From: Nocardioides marmoriginsengisoli
Lineage (GTDB): Bacteria > Actinomycetota > Actinomycetes > Propionibacteriales > Nocardioidaceae
Reading direction: 5' to 3'
Length of the DNA stretch: 64,000 nt
NCBI RefSeq assembly: GCF_003725695.1
Contig: NZ_RJSE01000005.1
Location: 1 to 64,000, forward strand
In this document: piece after piece, positions 37,891 through 52,264 of the stretch
How the letters are laid out: each line of letters begins with the position of its first letter
How positions within the stretch are numbered: the stretch's first letter is position 1
The notes under the pieces: model-generated
What the model was told of the DNA's origin: nothing
The model's input: only the letters and a program-made list of their open reading frames with translations
Database searches by the model: none
Position numbers and translations under genes: made by a program

Positions 37891-38825
37891 CAGGACCCCA
37901 GCGCCGGGTTCTCGGGGAACTGGGTCCCGCGGGCCCAGTCGGCGGCCGGCATCTGCTTCTTGCCGAACGGCTTCACGTCGCCGAGCTGCACCGGCGTAGT
38001 CGCGGTGCCGACCCGGACCGAGTTCTTGGTGATCTCCAGCCGGCCCGGCGGCAGCGGCTCGCCGTCCGAGGACTCGACCAGCCTGACCGGGCCGATCTTC
38101 ATCCGCTCGCCGCCGAACGTCGTCCAGGCGCCCGGCCCGGGCGTGCAGGCGCGGACCCGACGGTCGATTGCGAGCGCGGGATCGTCCCAGTCGATCCGGG
38201 CGTGCTCGACCAGGATCTTCGGCGCGAAGCTGATCCCCTCGGCCGGCTGCTCGCGCGCCTCGATGGAGCCGTCGGCGATGCCGTCGAGCGTCGCGACCAG
38301 CAGGCCGGCGCCGCCCTCGGCCAGCTTGGCCAGCAGCGTCCCGGCGGTGTCGTCGTCGTGGATCAGCTGGGTCATCAGACCGAACGTCGGACCGGCGTCC
38401 AGCTCCTTGACGATCCGGAAGGTGGTGGCGCCGGTGACCTCGTCGCCGGCGAAGATCGCGTGCTGCACCGGCGCGGCCCCGCGCCAGTGCGGGAGCACCG
38501 AGAAGTGCAGGTTCACCCAGCCGTGCACCGGGATGTCCAGGGCCGACTGCGGCAGCAGCGCCCCGTAGGCGACCACCGGGCAGCAGTCGGGCTGCAGCGC
38601 CCGCAGCTCCTCCTGGAACGCCGGGTCCCGCGGGTGCTCCGGCTTCAGGACCGGTACGCCGAGCGACTCGGCCAGCTGGGCGACCGGCGAGGCGACCAGC
38701 TTGCGGCCCCGGCCCGCGGGCGCATCCGGGCGGGTGATCACGCCGACGAGCTCGTGCGGACTGTCGGCGATCGCCTGCAACGCGGGCAGGGCGGGCTCGG
38801 GGGTGCCGGCGAAGACGACGCGCAT
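37890..38825 (-). CDS. fmt: Methionyl-tRNA formyltransferase
   Basis: A 311-residue enzyme formylating initiator Met-tRNA. It has the N-terminal [17 protein letters not shown], the loop [32 protein letters not shown] with the catalytic Asn/His set, and DAGPTFGL. Located 3 nt after def, the enzyme that later removes the formyl group. Confidence 0.97.
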   Translation of the reverse strand: MRVVFAGTPEPALPALQAIADSPHELVGVITRPDAPAGRGRKLVASPVAQLAESLGVPVLKPEHPRDPAFQEELRALQPDCCPVVAYGALLPQSALDIPVHGWVNLHFSVLPHWRGAAPVQHAIFAGDEVTGATTFRIVKELDAGPTFGLMTQLIHDDDTAGTLLAKLAEGGAGLLVATLDGIADGSIEAREQPAEGISFAPKILVEHARIDWDDPALAIDRRVRACTPGPGAWTTFGGERMKIGPVRLVESSDGEPLPPGRLEITKNSVRVGTATTPVQLGDVKPFGKKQMPAADWARGTQFPENPALGS

Positions 38826-38828
38826 CGC

Positions 38829-39371
38829 CTAGATCCCCAGCCCGTTGGTGCCGTGCGGGGAGATCCGGACCTGGGTGTCGGCACTGAACCAGTCGGACTC
38901 CCGGATCGTCCGCATCGCTTCCCGGCGGGCTTCGCGGTCCAGCCGGTCGAGGAACAGGATGCCGTCCAGGTGGTCGGTCTCGTGCTGGATCGCCCGGGCG
39001 AGCAGCTCCGACCCCTCGATCGTCACCGGGTCGCCGTGCATGTTGAACCCGTTCGCCACCACCGACATCGCCCGGACGCAGTCGATCGACAGCCCGGGGA
39101 GGGAGAGGCAGCCCTCCTCCCCGTCCTGGGTGTCCGAGGAGAGCGTCAGCTTCGGGTTGATCAGGTGGCCGAGCAGACCGTCGACGTGCCAGGTGAACAC
39201 CCGGAGGCCGACGCCGATCTGCGGCGCGGCCAGACCGGCACCCGGAGCGTCCAGCATCGTCTCGGTCAGGTCGGCGACCAGGGTCCGGATCTCCCGGTCG
39301 AAGTCCACGACCTCGAGAGCGGGGGTGCGCAGCACCGGATCACCGAACAGTCGGATGGGCCTGACAGACAC
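38829..39371 (-). CDS. def: Peptide deformylase
   Basis: A 180-residue metalloenzyme with the three motifs GAGLAAPQIGV, EEGCLSLPG and QHETDHLDGILFLDR (HExDH metal site). The GTG at 39371 is preceded by AAGGAG; a TAGACT -10 box lies at 39399-39404. Confidence 0.96.
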   Translation of the reverse strand: MSVRPIRLFGDPVLRTPALEVVDFDREIRTLVADLTETMLDAPGAGLAAPQIGVGLRVFTWHVDGLLGHLINPKLTLSSDTQDGEEGCLSLPGLSIDCVRAMSVVANGFNMHGDPVTIEGSELLARAIQHETDHLDGILFLDRLDREARREAMRTIRESDWFSADTQVRISPHGTNGLGI

Positions 39372-39533
39372 TCGTTCTCCTTCGCATGGGGCGCGGCAAG
39401 TCTATGCGGGCACGCACGTCGTCAGACGTGGTGGAGGGCAAGGCGGAGGAGCGAAGGAGTCCACAGGCGGAGCGAAGCGGAGCGGACTTCGAGCGACGAC
39501 AACGCGGCCAGGCGCCGCGTATGGCGCCGTGCG
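39372..39533 (-). promoter_or_regulatory. def promoter and priA 3' region
   Basis: Contains the def -10 box TAGACT (39399-39404), a purine-rich GGAGCGAAG-repeated stretch (about 39446-39490), and a GGCGCC-N6-GGCGCC hairpin (39511-39528) just after the priA stop, without a T-run. Confidence 0.5.
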
Positions 39534-41567
39534 TCAGCCGAGACTCGTCGGGTCGACCTCTACCCGCAGGTGCGGCTCCTTGCGTGCCGACCGCCGTGCC
39601 TGCAGCTCCACCAGGGCGGCCGAGAGCTGGGCGCCCGCGGTCCGGGGCACCCGGACGACGTACCGCTGGTCCTCGGGGTCGTCCCCGCTGGGCACCGGGC
39701 CGAGCACCTCGGCACCCTCGGGGAGCGCGAGCGAGCCGAGCGCCGCTTCGAGGAGATCAGCCGGGCCGGTCACGGTCGCGACCCGGGAGGCGGGCGGCAG
39801 GTGCGCGTCCTGACGCTCGGCGATCTCGCGGCGGGCGAACCCGGCGGGGTCCCAGCGGATCAACGCCTGCAGCACCGGCCTTGCCGGATCCCCGACGACC
39901 ACCACCCGGCCCGGCGCGTCCCCGGAGCCGACCAGTGCGGCCGCGTTCAACCAGCGCCGCAGCGCCTCCTCCTCGGCGCGCAGGTCCGAGCGCGCGAGCA
40001 GCAGCCAGGAGTCGAGCAGCACCACCGCGACGTACCCGCCGGGCACCGTCGGCTCGGCTCCCGGGGTCGCGACGATGATCGCCGGCCGCGCCCGGACGTC
40101 GAGCAGCACCCGGTCGGCCGACGACGTCTGCACCGGCACCGAGGGGAAGGCCCGGCCGAGCTCCTCGGCGGTGCGCTGGTCCCCGAGCACCGGTGCCCGC
40201 AGACCGCGGCCGCCGCACTCGGCGCACGTCCACCCCAGGGCCTGGGTCCCGCACCAGGTGCAGGTCGGCGGCGCCTGGGGCCCGGGGATCCGCAGCGGAC
40301 CGTGACAGGTCGCGCAGACCGCGGGTGTCCGGCAGGTCTCGCACGCCAGCCGGGTCGCGTACCCGGATCGGGGCGTCTGCACCAGCACCGGACCCGCGGT
40401 GAGCGCGTCCCGCAGGACGTCGAAGACCTCCCGCGGCAGCCTGCTGGTCCGGGCTCGCGGGTCGCGGACGAGGTCGAAGTCGCTCCCGCCGGTGACGTTC
40501 GCGGCCACCCGCGTGCGCAGCTCGGCCCTGGGCAGCGAGACGTCCCGCGCCCAGCCGCTGCGGACCAGGTACTCGGCCTCCACGCTCCGCGCGTGCGCCG
40601 CCAGGAGGACGGCGCACCCGCTGCGCTGGGCTCGGATCAGCAGTACCTCACGCGCGTGCGGGTACGGCGCCCGCGGCTCGGCGTACAGGTCGTCGCCGTC
40701 GTCCCAGATCGCCACCAGCCCGAGGTCGTGGACCGGGGCGAACGCGGCGGCGCGGGTGCCGATGACGATCCGCACGGCCCCGCGGGAGACGGCCAGGAAC
40801 GCCCGGTAGCGCTTGGCCGGTCCGGAGTCCGCCGTCAGCACCACGTGGTGACCGGGACCGAGTCGTTCGGTGAGCGCCTGGTCGAGCCGGGCCACGTCCC
40901 GTACGTCGGGCAGGCAGACCAGGGCGCCGCGTCCGCCGGCCGCCGTGGCCGCGACCGCCTCGGCGAGCAGCCGGGCGCCGTCGTCCCCGGGGCCGACCGT
41001 CCAGACCGCTCGGGCCTGCTCCCCCGCGGCCAGCGCCTCCAGCGTCTCGGCGCCGCCGTCGTACAGGCGCCAGGGACCGGGCTCGACCGTGCCGCTGAAA
41101 GGCGGGGCAGTGGCGCTCTCGAGCTTCTCGGTGGTGGCGTGCCGGGACGGAACCGCGAGCCGGAGCACGTCGGAGCGGGTCCCGGCGTACCGGGCGGCGA
41201 CCTCGCCGACGACGGCCGCGATCTCCGCGGAGAGCACCGGCTCCGCGCTGACCACCCGGCGCAGGTAGGCGAGCCGGCCGGCGTGCTCGGTCTCCGCGAC
41301 CCGGGCGACGAGGTAGCCGTCGACGTCCTGGCCGGCGAACCGGACCTTCACCCGCGCGCCCGGGACGGCCGTTTCCGCCATCGACGCCGGGACGGCGTAG
41401 TCGAACGGACGATCCAGGTGGGCGAGCGGCAGGTCCACCAGGACCTGGGCGATCGGATCGACCTCCGCGCGCTCCTGGGGCTTCTTCTCCACCGGTGCCT
41501 TGGCCTTGCGCGCCTCTGCTCGCGCGATCCCGGGCAGCGAGAGCTGCGCGTCGGGGTCCTCGGTCAT
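39534..41567 (-). CDS. priA: Primosomal protein N' with degenerate helicase motifs
   Basis: A 677-residue PriA homologue. The N-terminal DNA 3'-end binding domain (residues ~35-140) has HLDRPFDYAVPASM. The eight zinc Cys are present: CETCRTPAVCATC and CTWCGTQALGWTCAEC. The ATP site is eroded: where PriA has a GxTGSGKT loop this protein reads VWTVGPGDDGARL, and the DEEH motif is replaced by WDDGDD. Actinobacterial PriA proteins are generally of this kind and are thought not to be active helicases. The ATG at 41567 was chosen; one four codons upstream is possible. Confidence 0.92.
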   Translation of the reverse strand: MTEDPDAQLSLPGIARAEARKAKAPVEKKPQERAEVDPIAQVLVDLPLAHLDRPFDYAVPASMAETAVPGARVKVRFAGQDVDGYLVARVAETEHAGRLAYLRRVVSAEPVLSAEIAAVVGEVAARYAGTRSDVLRLAVPSRHATTEKLESATAPPFSGTVEPGPWRLYDGGAETLEALAAGEQARAVWTVGPGDDGARLLAEAVAATAAGGRGALVCLPDVRDVARLDQALTERLGPGHHVVLTADSGPAKRYRAFLAVSRGAVRIVIGTRAAAFAPVHDLGLVAIWDDGDDLYAEPRAPYPHAREVLLIRAQRSGCAVLLAAHARSVEAEYLVRSGWARDVSLPRAELRTRVAANVTGGSDFDLVRDPRARTSRLPREVFDVLRDALTAGPVLVQTPRSGYATRLACETCRTPAVCATCHGPLRIPGPQAPPTCTWCGTQALGWTCAECGGRGLRAPVLGDQRTAEELGRAFPSVPVQTSSADRVLLDVRARPAIIVATPGAEPTVPGGYVAVVLLDSWLLLARSDLRAEEEALRRWLNAAALVGSGDAPGRVVVVGDPARPVLQALIRWDPAGFARREIAERQDAHLPPASRVATVTGPADLLEAALGSLALPEGAEVLGPVPSGDDPEDQRYVVRVPRTAGAQLSAALVELQARRSARKEPHLRVEVDPTSLG

Positions 41568-41618
41568 GGGGTCATCCAATCAGTCGGGGCCGACTGATGC
41601 GGAGCGGCGGTGGAAACG

Positions 41619-41657
41619 CAGAACCGGCCGTTCCCCGCGGGGGAACGGCCGGTTCTG
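41619..41657 (-). terminator. Strong terminator after metK
   Basis: A perfect 18-bp stem (CAGAACCGGCCGTTCCCC at 41619-41636 with its complement at 41640-41657) and a 3-nt loop, beginning 5 nt after the metK stop and followed by CGTTTCC on the minus strand. It separates metK from priA. Confidence 0.85.
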
Positions 41658-41662
41658 AGGGA

Positions 41663-42859
<1,197 letters not shown>

Positions 42860-42950
42860 TTGTAGTCTCCTGCAATTTCTCCGGTCCCGAAACGGCCCGG
42901 TGAGTCATGGATTGGGTGCAACGGAGTCAGCCTAACGGCTTGTCCTCATG

Positions 42951-42967
42951 CTGAGATGGCATCTCAG
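42951..42967. promoter_or_regulatory. Palindrome between coaBC and metK
   Basis: CTGAGAT-GGC-ATCTCAG lies 8 nt after the coaBC stop and just upstream of the metK -10 box. It may be a metK operator or a weak coaBC terminator; it has no T-run in the coaBC direction. Confidence 0.45.
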
Positions 42968-42974
42968 AAACTTG

Positions 42975-44216
42975 TCAGCGGGATTCGAGCAGACCGGCTA
43001 CCCGGTCCCAGATCGCTTGCGCCACCGCGCTCTTGGCGCCTCGCGGTACCGGCGTGGTCACACCGTCGGCGCCCAGGATCACGGCCTCGTTCTCCTCGGA
43101 CCCGAAGACCTTGCCGCCGCCGACGTCGTTGACGACGAGCAGGTCGCAGCCCTTGCGCGCGAGCTTGGCCCGGGCGTGCTCCATCACGGTGCCGTGGGCG
43201 TCACCGGTCTCTGCCGCGAAGCCCACGACCACCTGGGCCGGGCTCGGACGGTCCCGGGCGAGTCCGGCCAGGATGTCCGGGTTCTGGGTGAGCCGGATGT
43301 CCGGCGCCGAACCGTCCTCGGCCTTCTTGATCTTGGAGTCGGTGAACTGCGCCGGGCGGAAGTCCGCGGGCGCGGCCGCCATCACCACCACGTCGGCGCT
43401 GCGGGACGCCGAGACCACCTGCTCCTGCAGCTGGGCCGTGGTCTCGACCTTGACCACCTTCACCCCGGCCGGGTCCGCCAGGGTGACGTTCGCGGCGACC
43501 AGGGTCACCTCGGCGCCGCGGGCGGCCGCGGTCCGCGCCAGCGCGTAGCCCTGCAGGCCCGAGGACCGGTTGCCGAGGAAGCGCACCGGATCGAGGTACT
43601 CGCGGGTGCCGCCGGCGGAGACCACCACGTGCCGGCCGGCGAGGTCCTGGGCCTGCGCTCCCCCGCGGGCCAGTACGTCGACCGCGTAGGCGTAGATCTC
43701 GGCCGGGTCCGGCAGCCGGCCCTTGCCGGTGTCGGCGCCGGTCAGCCGGCCCTCGGCGGGCTCGATCACCAGGGCGCCGCGCTCCCGCAGGGTGGCGACG
43801 TTGGCGACGGTGGCCGGGTGGTCCCACATCTCGGTGTGCATCGCCGGCGCGAAGACCACCGGGCAGCGGGCCGTCAGCAGGGTGTTGGTGAGCAGGTCGT
43901 CCGCCAGGCCGTGGGCGGCCTTGGCGAGCAGGTTCGCGGTGGCCGGCGCGACCACGACCAGGTCGGCGGTCTGGCCGATCCGGACGTGCGGCACCTGGTG
44001 GACGTCGGTCCAGACCTCGGTGCTCACCGGCTTGCCGGAGAGGGCGGCCCAGGTCGGCGCGCCGACGAACTCGAGCGCGGCCTCCGTCGGGACGACCGTG
44101 ACGTCGTACCCGGACTCGGTGAAGCGCCGGAGCAGCTCACAGGCCTTGTACGCAGCAATCCCGCCGCTCACGCCGAGGACGACGTGAGGACGGGATGGTG
44201 CTGACGAAGTGGTCAT
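42975..44216 (-). CDS. coaBC: Bifunctional phosphopantothenoylcysteine decarboxylase / synthetase
   Basis: A 413-residue CoA-pathway fusion. The N-terminal flavin CoaC domain begins VVLGVSGGIAAYKACELLRRF and has FAPAMHTEMWDHPA; the C-terminal CoaB domain has SAGGTREYLDPVRFLGNRSSGLQG and VGFAAETGD. It uses CTP and cysteine to form phosphopantetheine. Located 12 nt after rpoZ. Confidence 0.97.
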   Translation of the reverse strand: MTTSSAPSRPHVVLGVSGGIAAYKACELLRRFTESGYDVTVVPTEAALEFVGAPTWAALSGKPVSTEVWTDVHQVPHVRIGQTADLVVVAPATANLLAKAAHGLADDLLTNTLLTARCPVVFAPAMHTEMWDHPATVANVATLRERGALVIEPAEGRLTGADTGKGRLPDPAEIYAYAVDVLARGGAQAQDLAGRHVVVSAGGTREYLDPVRFLGNRSSGLQGYALARTAAARGAEVTLVAANVTLADPAGVKVVKVETTAQLQEQVVSASRSADVVVMAAAPADFRPAQFTDSKIKKAEDGSAPDIRLTQNPDILAGLARDRPSPAQVVVGFAAETGDAHGTVMEHARAKLARKGCDLLVVNDVGGGKVFGSEENEAVILGADGVTTPVPRGAKSAVAQAIWDRVAGLLESR

Positions 44217-44228
44217 CGTGAACCTGCG

Positions 44229-44528
44229 TCAGGCGGTCGCGGGCTCCGCGACGGCCTCGTCGGGGTCGATGTCCTCGCACACGAGCAGGTCCTCGTTGAT
44301 CTCGCGCATCGCGATCGACAACGGCTTCTCCTGCACGTGGGTGTCCACGAGCGGGCCGACGTACTCCAGCAGGCCCTCGCCGAGCTGGGAGTAGTAGGCG
44401 TTGATCTGCCGAGCACGCTTGGCGCTGTAGAGCACCAGCTTGTACTTGGAGTCGGTCTTGGTCAGCAGGTCATCGATCGGGGGGTTGGTGATCCCCAGGG
44501 CGACGGGCTGGTTACCGGACACGCTCAT
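44229..44528 (-). CDS. rpoZ: RNA polymerase omega subunit
   Basis: A 99-residue omega with [38 protein letters not shown], matching actinobacterial RpoZ. It lies between gmk and coaBC, the usual actinobacterial order. Confidence 0.97.
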   Translation of the reverse strand: MSVSGNQPVALGITNPPIDDLLTKTDSKYKLVLYSAKRARQINAYYSQLGEGLLEYVGPLVDTHVQEKPLSIAMREINEDLLVCEDIDPDEAVAEPATA

Positions 44529-44576
44529 GCGGGCCTCTCGAGAGCAGTGGAGTGGGCGATCCGAGGCGGATCAGCC

Positions 44577-45131
44577 TCAGGACCGCATCAACTCTACCAA
44601 CTCTTCGACCGCAGCGGGAATCGTGTGGTTCACGACGGTGGCGTCGAACTCGGCCTCGGCCGCCAGCTCGGCCCGGGCGGTGGTGAGCCGGCGCTCCCGT
44701 TCCTCCTCGGTCTCGGTGCCGCGCCCGACCAGCCGGCGCACCAGCTCGTCCCACGACGGCGGCGCCAGGAACACGAACCGGGCCTCCGGCATCCGCTCGC
44801 GGACCTGCCGCGCACCCTGCAGGTCGATCTCCAGGAGTGCCAGCCGGCCCTCGGCGAGCGCTGCCGTGACGGGGCCGCGCGGCGTGCCGTACCGAGCGGC
44901 CCTGTGCACGACCGCCCATTCGAGCAGCTCGTCCTCGGCGACCATCCGGTCGAACTCGGCGTCGTCGACGAAGTGGTAGTGCACCCCGTCGACCTCGCCC
45001 GGACGCTGCTTGCGCGTGGTGGCGGAGACCGAGATCCAGACCTCCGGGTGGTGCTCGCGCAGGTGCGCGGTCACGGTGCCCTTGCCGACCGCGGTGGGGC
45101 CGGCCAGCACCGTCAGGCGCGCGTCACTCAC
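44577..45131 (-). CDS. gmk: Guanylate kinase
   Basis: A 184-residue kinase with Walker [33 protein letters not shown] and YGTPRGPV, phosphorylating GMP. It overlaps the end of mihF by 8 nt. Confidence 0.97.
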   Translation of the reverse strand: MSDARLTVLAGPTAVGKGTVTAHLREHHPEVWISVSATTRKQRPGEVDGVHYHFVDDAEFDRMVAEDELLEWAVVHRAARYGTPRGPVTAALAEGRLALLEIDLQGARQVRERMPEARFVFLAPPSWDELVRRLVGRGTETEEERERRLTTARAELAAEAEFDATVVNHTIPAAVEELVELMRS

Positions 45132-45444
45132 CGGCGGGGAACTCGGCGACGAGCGCCGCGACCTGCTTCGCGCCGAGGCCGCGGACCCGTCGGCTCTCGG
45201 AGATCTTCAGACGTTCCATCACCTGGGCCGCCCGCACCTTGCCCAGGCCGGGCATCGACTGCAGCAGCTCGCTGACCCGCATCTTGCCGATCACCAGGTT
45301 GTGCTCGCCCTCGGCGAGCACCTCCGCGATCGACGCCCCCGAGTGCTTGAGGCGGTTCTTCACCGCGGCCCGTTCCCGACGGGAGGCAGCAGCCTTGTCC
45401 AGTGCAGCCTGGCGCTGTTCTGGAGTTAGTGGTGGCAGAGCCAC
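45124..45444 (-). CDS. mihF: Actinobacterial integration host factor
   Basis: A 106-residue mIHF: a long N-terminal helix ([32 protein letters not shown]), then the DNA-binding helix-two-turn-helix region ([31 protein letters not shown]). It is a nucleoid-associated protein bending DNA. I chose the GTG at 45444, with GAGGT about 8 nt upstream; the TTG further upstream would add six residues. Confidence 0.95.
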   Translation of the reverse strand: MALPPLTPEQRQAALDKAAASRRERAAVKNRLKHSGASIAEVLAEGEHNLVIGKMRVSELLQSMPGLGKVRAAQVMERLKISESRRVRGLGAKQVAALVAEFPAGE

Positions 45445-45483
45445 GACGGCGACCTCTTTCAAATGTCCAGTGCGGTGTGGAGC

Positions 45484-45513
45484 AATCTAGTCAGCGATGC
45501 CGGTTCCCTGCAA
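45484..45513 (-). promoter_or_regulatory. mihF promoter
   Basis: On the minus strand, TTGCAG (45508-45513), an 18-nt spacer and TAGATT (45484-45489), giving a leader of about 35 nt before the mihF GTG. It probably drives mihF-gmk-rpoZ-coaBC. Confidence 0.6.
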
Positions 45514-45523
45514 CGCGGGGCCT

Positions 45524-45961
45524 TCAGAGACCCAGCTGGAGCTTGCAGACATCCTTTGCCTGCTGGTCGATCCCGGTCAGCGCATCCGCCACCGTGGGCG
45601 AGGCCAGCTCGTTCGCCGCCGCCTTGATCTCCGCCCAGTCCGCCTCGGAGACGCTGTCGGGGCGCACTCCACCGACGATGTCGGCCGGCTTGACCCCGGC
45701 CGCGGTGATCTTGTCCCGCAGCTCCCCCAGCGCTCCGAGGAAGACCTGCCACTCGTCGCTGAGGTCGTCGGGCGCGTCGTCGCTGATCTCGGTCAGTGCC
45801 GACAGGTTCTCGACCAGGCTCTCGCCGGTGCCGTCGTCGGAGAAGATCGACTGGTGCTTCTTGAGCGCCGCGCAGTAGTCGGCCTCCTGGTCACCGCAGG
45901 CAGTCGGGCCGGCGAGCAGCACCACGGCGGTCAGGACGGCGCCGACCCGACGCGGGCTCAT
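45524..45961 (-). CDS. Putative secreted lipoprotein of unknown function
   Basis: A 145-residue protein with an N-terminal signal peptide and a lipobox-like LAGPTAC (Cys22 the likely lipid site, though the -3 position Pro is atypical). The mature part is acidic and helical with two further Cys (ADYCAAL and KDVCKL) that may form a disulfide. It overlaps the pyrF stop by 4 nt and is the last gene of the pyr operon. No family recognised. Confidence 0.7.
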   Translation of the reverse strand: MSPRRVGAVLTAVVLLAGPTACGDQEADYCAALKKHQSIFSDDGTGESLVENLSALTEISDDAPDDLSDEWQVFLGALGELRDKITAAGVKPADIVGGVRPDSVSEADWAEIKAAANELASPTVADALTGIDQQAKDVCKLQLGL

Positions 45962-46791
45962 CGGGCACCCAGGGCCGCGAAGGAGGCCGCTGCCTGCTCC
46001 GCTGCCGCGGCGAGCGCGGCCGGATCGGGACCGGCACCGAGGATCTCGCGCGAGCTGGAGGGCAGTACCTGGTGCAGCACGTCACCGAAGAGCCGCCGTA
46101 CGTCGTCCGCCGTCCCGCCCTGGGCACCGATACCGGGCACCAGCAGCGGTCCGTTGATGTCCAGCTCCGGGACCGGCTCGGCGATGGTGGCGCCGACCAC
46201 CGCACCGAACGACCCCAGCGGGTCCGCTCCCGCGTTGGCGGCGCGCAGCGAGTCGAGCACCGACGCCGCGACCATCCGGCCGTCCGGCTTGGTGGCGTGC
46301 TGGAACTCCGGCCCCTCGGGGTTCGACGTGAGCGCCAGCACGAAGACGCCGGCATCGTTGCGCCGGGCCGTCTCGATCATCGGGTCCAGGCTGCCGAACC
46401 CGAGGTAGGGACTAGCGGTGATGGCGTCCACGGCGATCGGCGAGCGCTGGTCCAGGTAGGCGTCCGCGTAGGCCTGCGCCGTGCTCCCGATGTCCCCGCG
46501 CTTCACGTCGAGGACGACCAGGGAACCGGCCTCGCGGCAGACGGTGATGGTCTCCTCCAGCACGGCGACCCCGGCGGAGCCGAAGCGCTCGAAGAAGGCC
46601 GACTGGGGCTTGATCGCGGCCACGGTGGGCGCGAGTGCCTCGGCCGCCCCGAGCGCGAACCGGCGGAGGCCGTCGACGGTGTCGTCCAGCCCCCAGGCCG
46701 TGAGCAGGCCGACGTGCGGGTCGATGCCGGCGCACAACGGCCCGCGGGCGTCCATGGCCGCGCGCAAGCGGGTTCCGAACGGTTCGGTCAT
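45958..46791 (-). CDS. pyrF: Orotidine 5'-phosphate decarboxylase
   Basis: A 277-residue enzyme of the longer actinobacterial type ([13 protein letters not shown]...[11 protein letters not shown], catalytic [13 protein letters not shown]). It makes UMP. ATG at 46791 overlaps pyrD by 4 nt. Confidence 0.96.
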   Translation of the reverse strand: MTEPFGTRLRAAMDARGPLCAGIDPHVGLLTAWGLDDTVDGLRRFALGAAEALAPTVAAIKPQSAFFERFGSAGVAVLEETITVCREAGSLVVLDVKRGDIGSTAQAYADAYLDQRSPIAVDAITASPYLGFGSLDPMIETARRNDAGVFVLALTSNPEGPEFQHATKPDGRMVAASVLDSLRAANAGADPLGSFGAVVGATIAEPVPELDINGPLLVPGIGAQGGTADDVRRLFGDVLHQVLPSSSREILGAGPDPAALAAAAEQAAASFAALGAR

Positions 46792-47833
46792 CGGCGCTGC
46801 TCCTTCGCGATGGCGGTGTTCATCCGCCGGGGCCACAGCGGGCCCTCGTAGATGAACGCGGTGTAGGCCTGGAGCAGGTCCGCTCCGGCGTTGAGCCGCT
46901 CCAGGGCGTCCTCGATGCCGGCGATGCCGCCGACCCCGATCAGGGTCAGGTCGTCGCCGACCGCGCCGCGGAGCAGCCGCAGGACCTCCAGGGACCGCTT
47001 GCGCAGTGGTTCACCGGAGAGGCCGCCGGCACCGGCCTGCTCGATCTCCGCGGCCGACGAGGTCAGGCCGGACCGGTCGATCGTGGTGTTGGTGGCGACG
47101 ATGCCGTCCAGGCCGATCGCGGTGGCCAGCGCCGCCACCTCGAGGACGTCCGCGTCGCTGAGGTCGGGCGCGATCTTGACCAGCAGCGGCACCCTGGTGT
47201 CGGTCACCTCGTCGGCGCGGCGCCGTACGGCCAGCAGCAGCGGCTCCAGCTTCGCGACCGCCTGGAGGTCGCGCAGGCCGGGCGTGTTCGGTGAGGAGAC
47301 GTTGACCACCAGGTAGTCGGCGTACGACGCCAGCAGCCCGGTGCTCTTCTCGTAGTCGGCGATCGCGGCGTCCTCGGGGACGACCTTGGTCTTGCCGATG
47401 TTGATCCCGAGGACCGGCCCTCCGGGCCGGCCGCCGGCCGCGCGGCGGGCCAGCCGGCGCGCCACCGCTTCGGCGCCGTCGTTGTTGAAGCCCATCCGGT
47501 TGACCACGGCGCGGTCGTGCGGCAGCCGCAGCAGACGGGGCTTCGGGTTGCCCGGCTGCGGTTCGCCGGTCACGGTGCCGATCTCCACCGAGCCGAAGCC
47601 GAGCGCGCCGAGCGCATCTATCCCGACCGCGTTCTTGTCGAAGCCCGCGGCCAGTCCCAGTACCCCCGGGAAGTCGAGGCCCATCACCCGGACGCCGGCC
47701 CTGGACGGGAGCGCCCGGGAGATCCCGCGCAGCGCCGGGGCCGCGGCCCGGATCCCCGCGAAGCCGAGGTGGTGCGCCTTCTCCGCGTCGAGGTTCACGA
47801 ACCCCTTGTCGAAGAGCAGCCGGTAGGGACTCG

Positions 47834-47837
<4 letters not shown>
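46788..47837 (-). CDS. pyrD: Quinone-dependent dihydroorotate dehydrogenase (class 2)
   Basis: A 349-residue membrane-associated flavoprotein. An N-terminal helical quinone-tunnel segment ([23 protein letters not shown]) precedes the FMN barrel: [41 protein letters not shown] (the catalytic Ser site) and LIGVGGIAG. The GTG at 47837 overlaps the carB stop by 4 nt. Confidence 0.97.
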
Positions 47838-51133
<3,296 letters not shown>

Positions 51134-51136
51134 GGG

Positions 51137-52264
51137 TCAGGCCTTCTTCCGGTCGTTCATGAGCGTGAGGAACCGGTCGAACAGGTACGCCGCGTCGTGC
51201 GGCCCCGCTGCTGCTTCCGGGTGGTACTGGACCGAGAAGGCCGTCAGGGCGCCGGCCGCGTCCCGCAGCTCCAGGCCCTCCACGACGTCGTCGTTGAGGC
51301 AGACGTGGCTGACCGTGGCCTCGCCGTACGGCGTGGTCGTCGCGCCCTCCAGCGGCGCGTCCACGGCGAACCCGTGGTTGTGCGCGGTCACCTCCACCTT
51401 GCCGGTCGTGCGATCCATCACCGGCTGGTTGATGCCGCGGTGCCCGTACTTCAGCTTGTAGGTGCCGAACCCGAGCGCGCGCCCGAAGAGCTGGTTGCCG
51501 AAGCAGATCCCGAAGTACGGGAGGCCGCGGCCGAGAGCGTCCTTGAGCAGCTCGACCTGCCCGACCGTGGCAGCCGGGTCGCCGGGACCGTTGGAGAAGA
51601 ACAAGCCGTCCGGCTCGACCGCGAGGACGTCCGACAGCGTGGCCGTCGCCGGGAGCACGTGCACCTCGATGCCGCGCTCGCTCATCATCCGCGGCGTGTT
51701 CGCCTTGATGCCGAGGTCGAGGGCCGCCACCGTGGCCACCTTGGCGCCGACCGCCGGGACGACGTACGCCTCGGTCGTGCTGACCTCGCCGGCCAGCTCC
51801 GCGCCGGCCATCTCGCCGGACGCGAGCACCCGCTCCAGCAGCGCCTTCGGGTCGGTCTCGGTGGAGGAGATCCCGACCCGCATCGCGCCGCGCTCGCGCA
51901 GGTGCCGGGTCAGTGCGCGGGTGTCGATGCCGCTGATGCCGACCACCCCCTGGGCGCGGAGCTCGTCGTCCAGGCTGCGCACCGAGCGCCAGTTGGAGGG
52001 CGTCCGCGCCGGGTCGCGGACCACGTAGCCGCTCACCCAGATCCGCGACGACTCCGGGTCCTCGTCGTTCATCCCGGTGTTGCCGACGTGCGGGGCCGTC
52101 ATCACCACGACCTGCCGGTGGTACGACGGGTCGGTCAGGGTCTCCTGGTAGCCGGACATGCCGGTGGAGAACACCGCCTCGCCGAAGGTCTCGCCCTCGG
52201 CTCCGTAGCTCTCGCCCCGAAAGGTGCGCCCGTCCTCGAGGACCAGGATCGCTTCGTTCGTCAT
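51137..52264 (-). CDS. carA: Carbamoyl-phosphate synthase small chain
   Basis: A 375-residue glutaminase subunit. N-terminal domain, then class I glutamine amidotransferase with the nucleophile in [16 protein letters not shown] and the His-Glu in [12 protein letters not shown]. It supplies ammonia to CarB, 3 nt away. ATG overlaps the PH-like gene by 4 nt. Confidence 0.97.
   Translation of the reverse strand: MTNEAILVLEDGRTFRGESYGAEGETFGEAVFSTGMSGYQETLTDPSYHRQVVVMTAPHVGNTGMNDEDPESSRIWVSGYVVRDPARTPSNWRSVRSLDDELRAQGVVGISGIDTRALTRHLRERGAMRVGISSTETDPKALLERVLASGEMAGAELAGEVSTTEAYVVPAVGAKVATVAALDLGIKANTPRMMSERGIEVHVLPATATLSDVLAVEPDGLFFSNGPGDPAATVGQVELLKDALGRGLPYFGICFGNQLFGRALGFGTYKLKYGHRGINQPVMDRTTGKVEVTAHNHGFAVDAPLEGATTTPYGEATVSHVCLNDDVVEGLELRDAAGALTAFSVQYHPEAAAGPHDAAYLFDRFLTLMNDRKKA

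Noticed and set aside
45445-45462. Upstream TTG start for mihF
   Set aside because: It would add six residues not typical of mIHF and lies closer to the promoter; the GTG at 45444 has a better ribosome binding site and gives the usual length.
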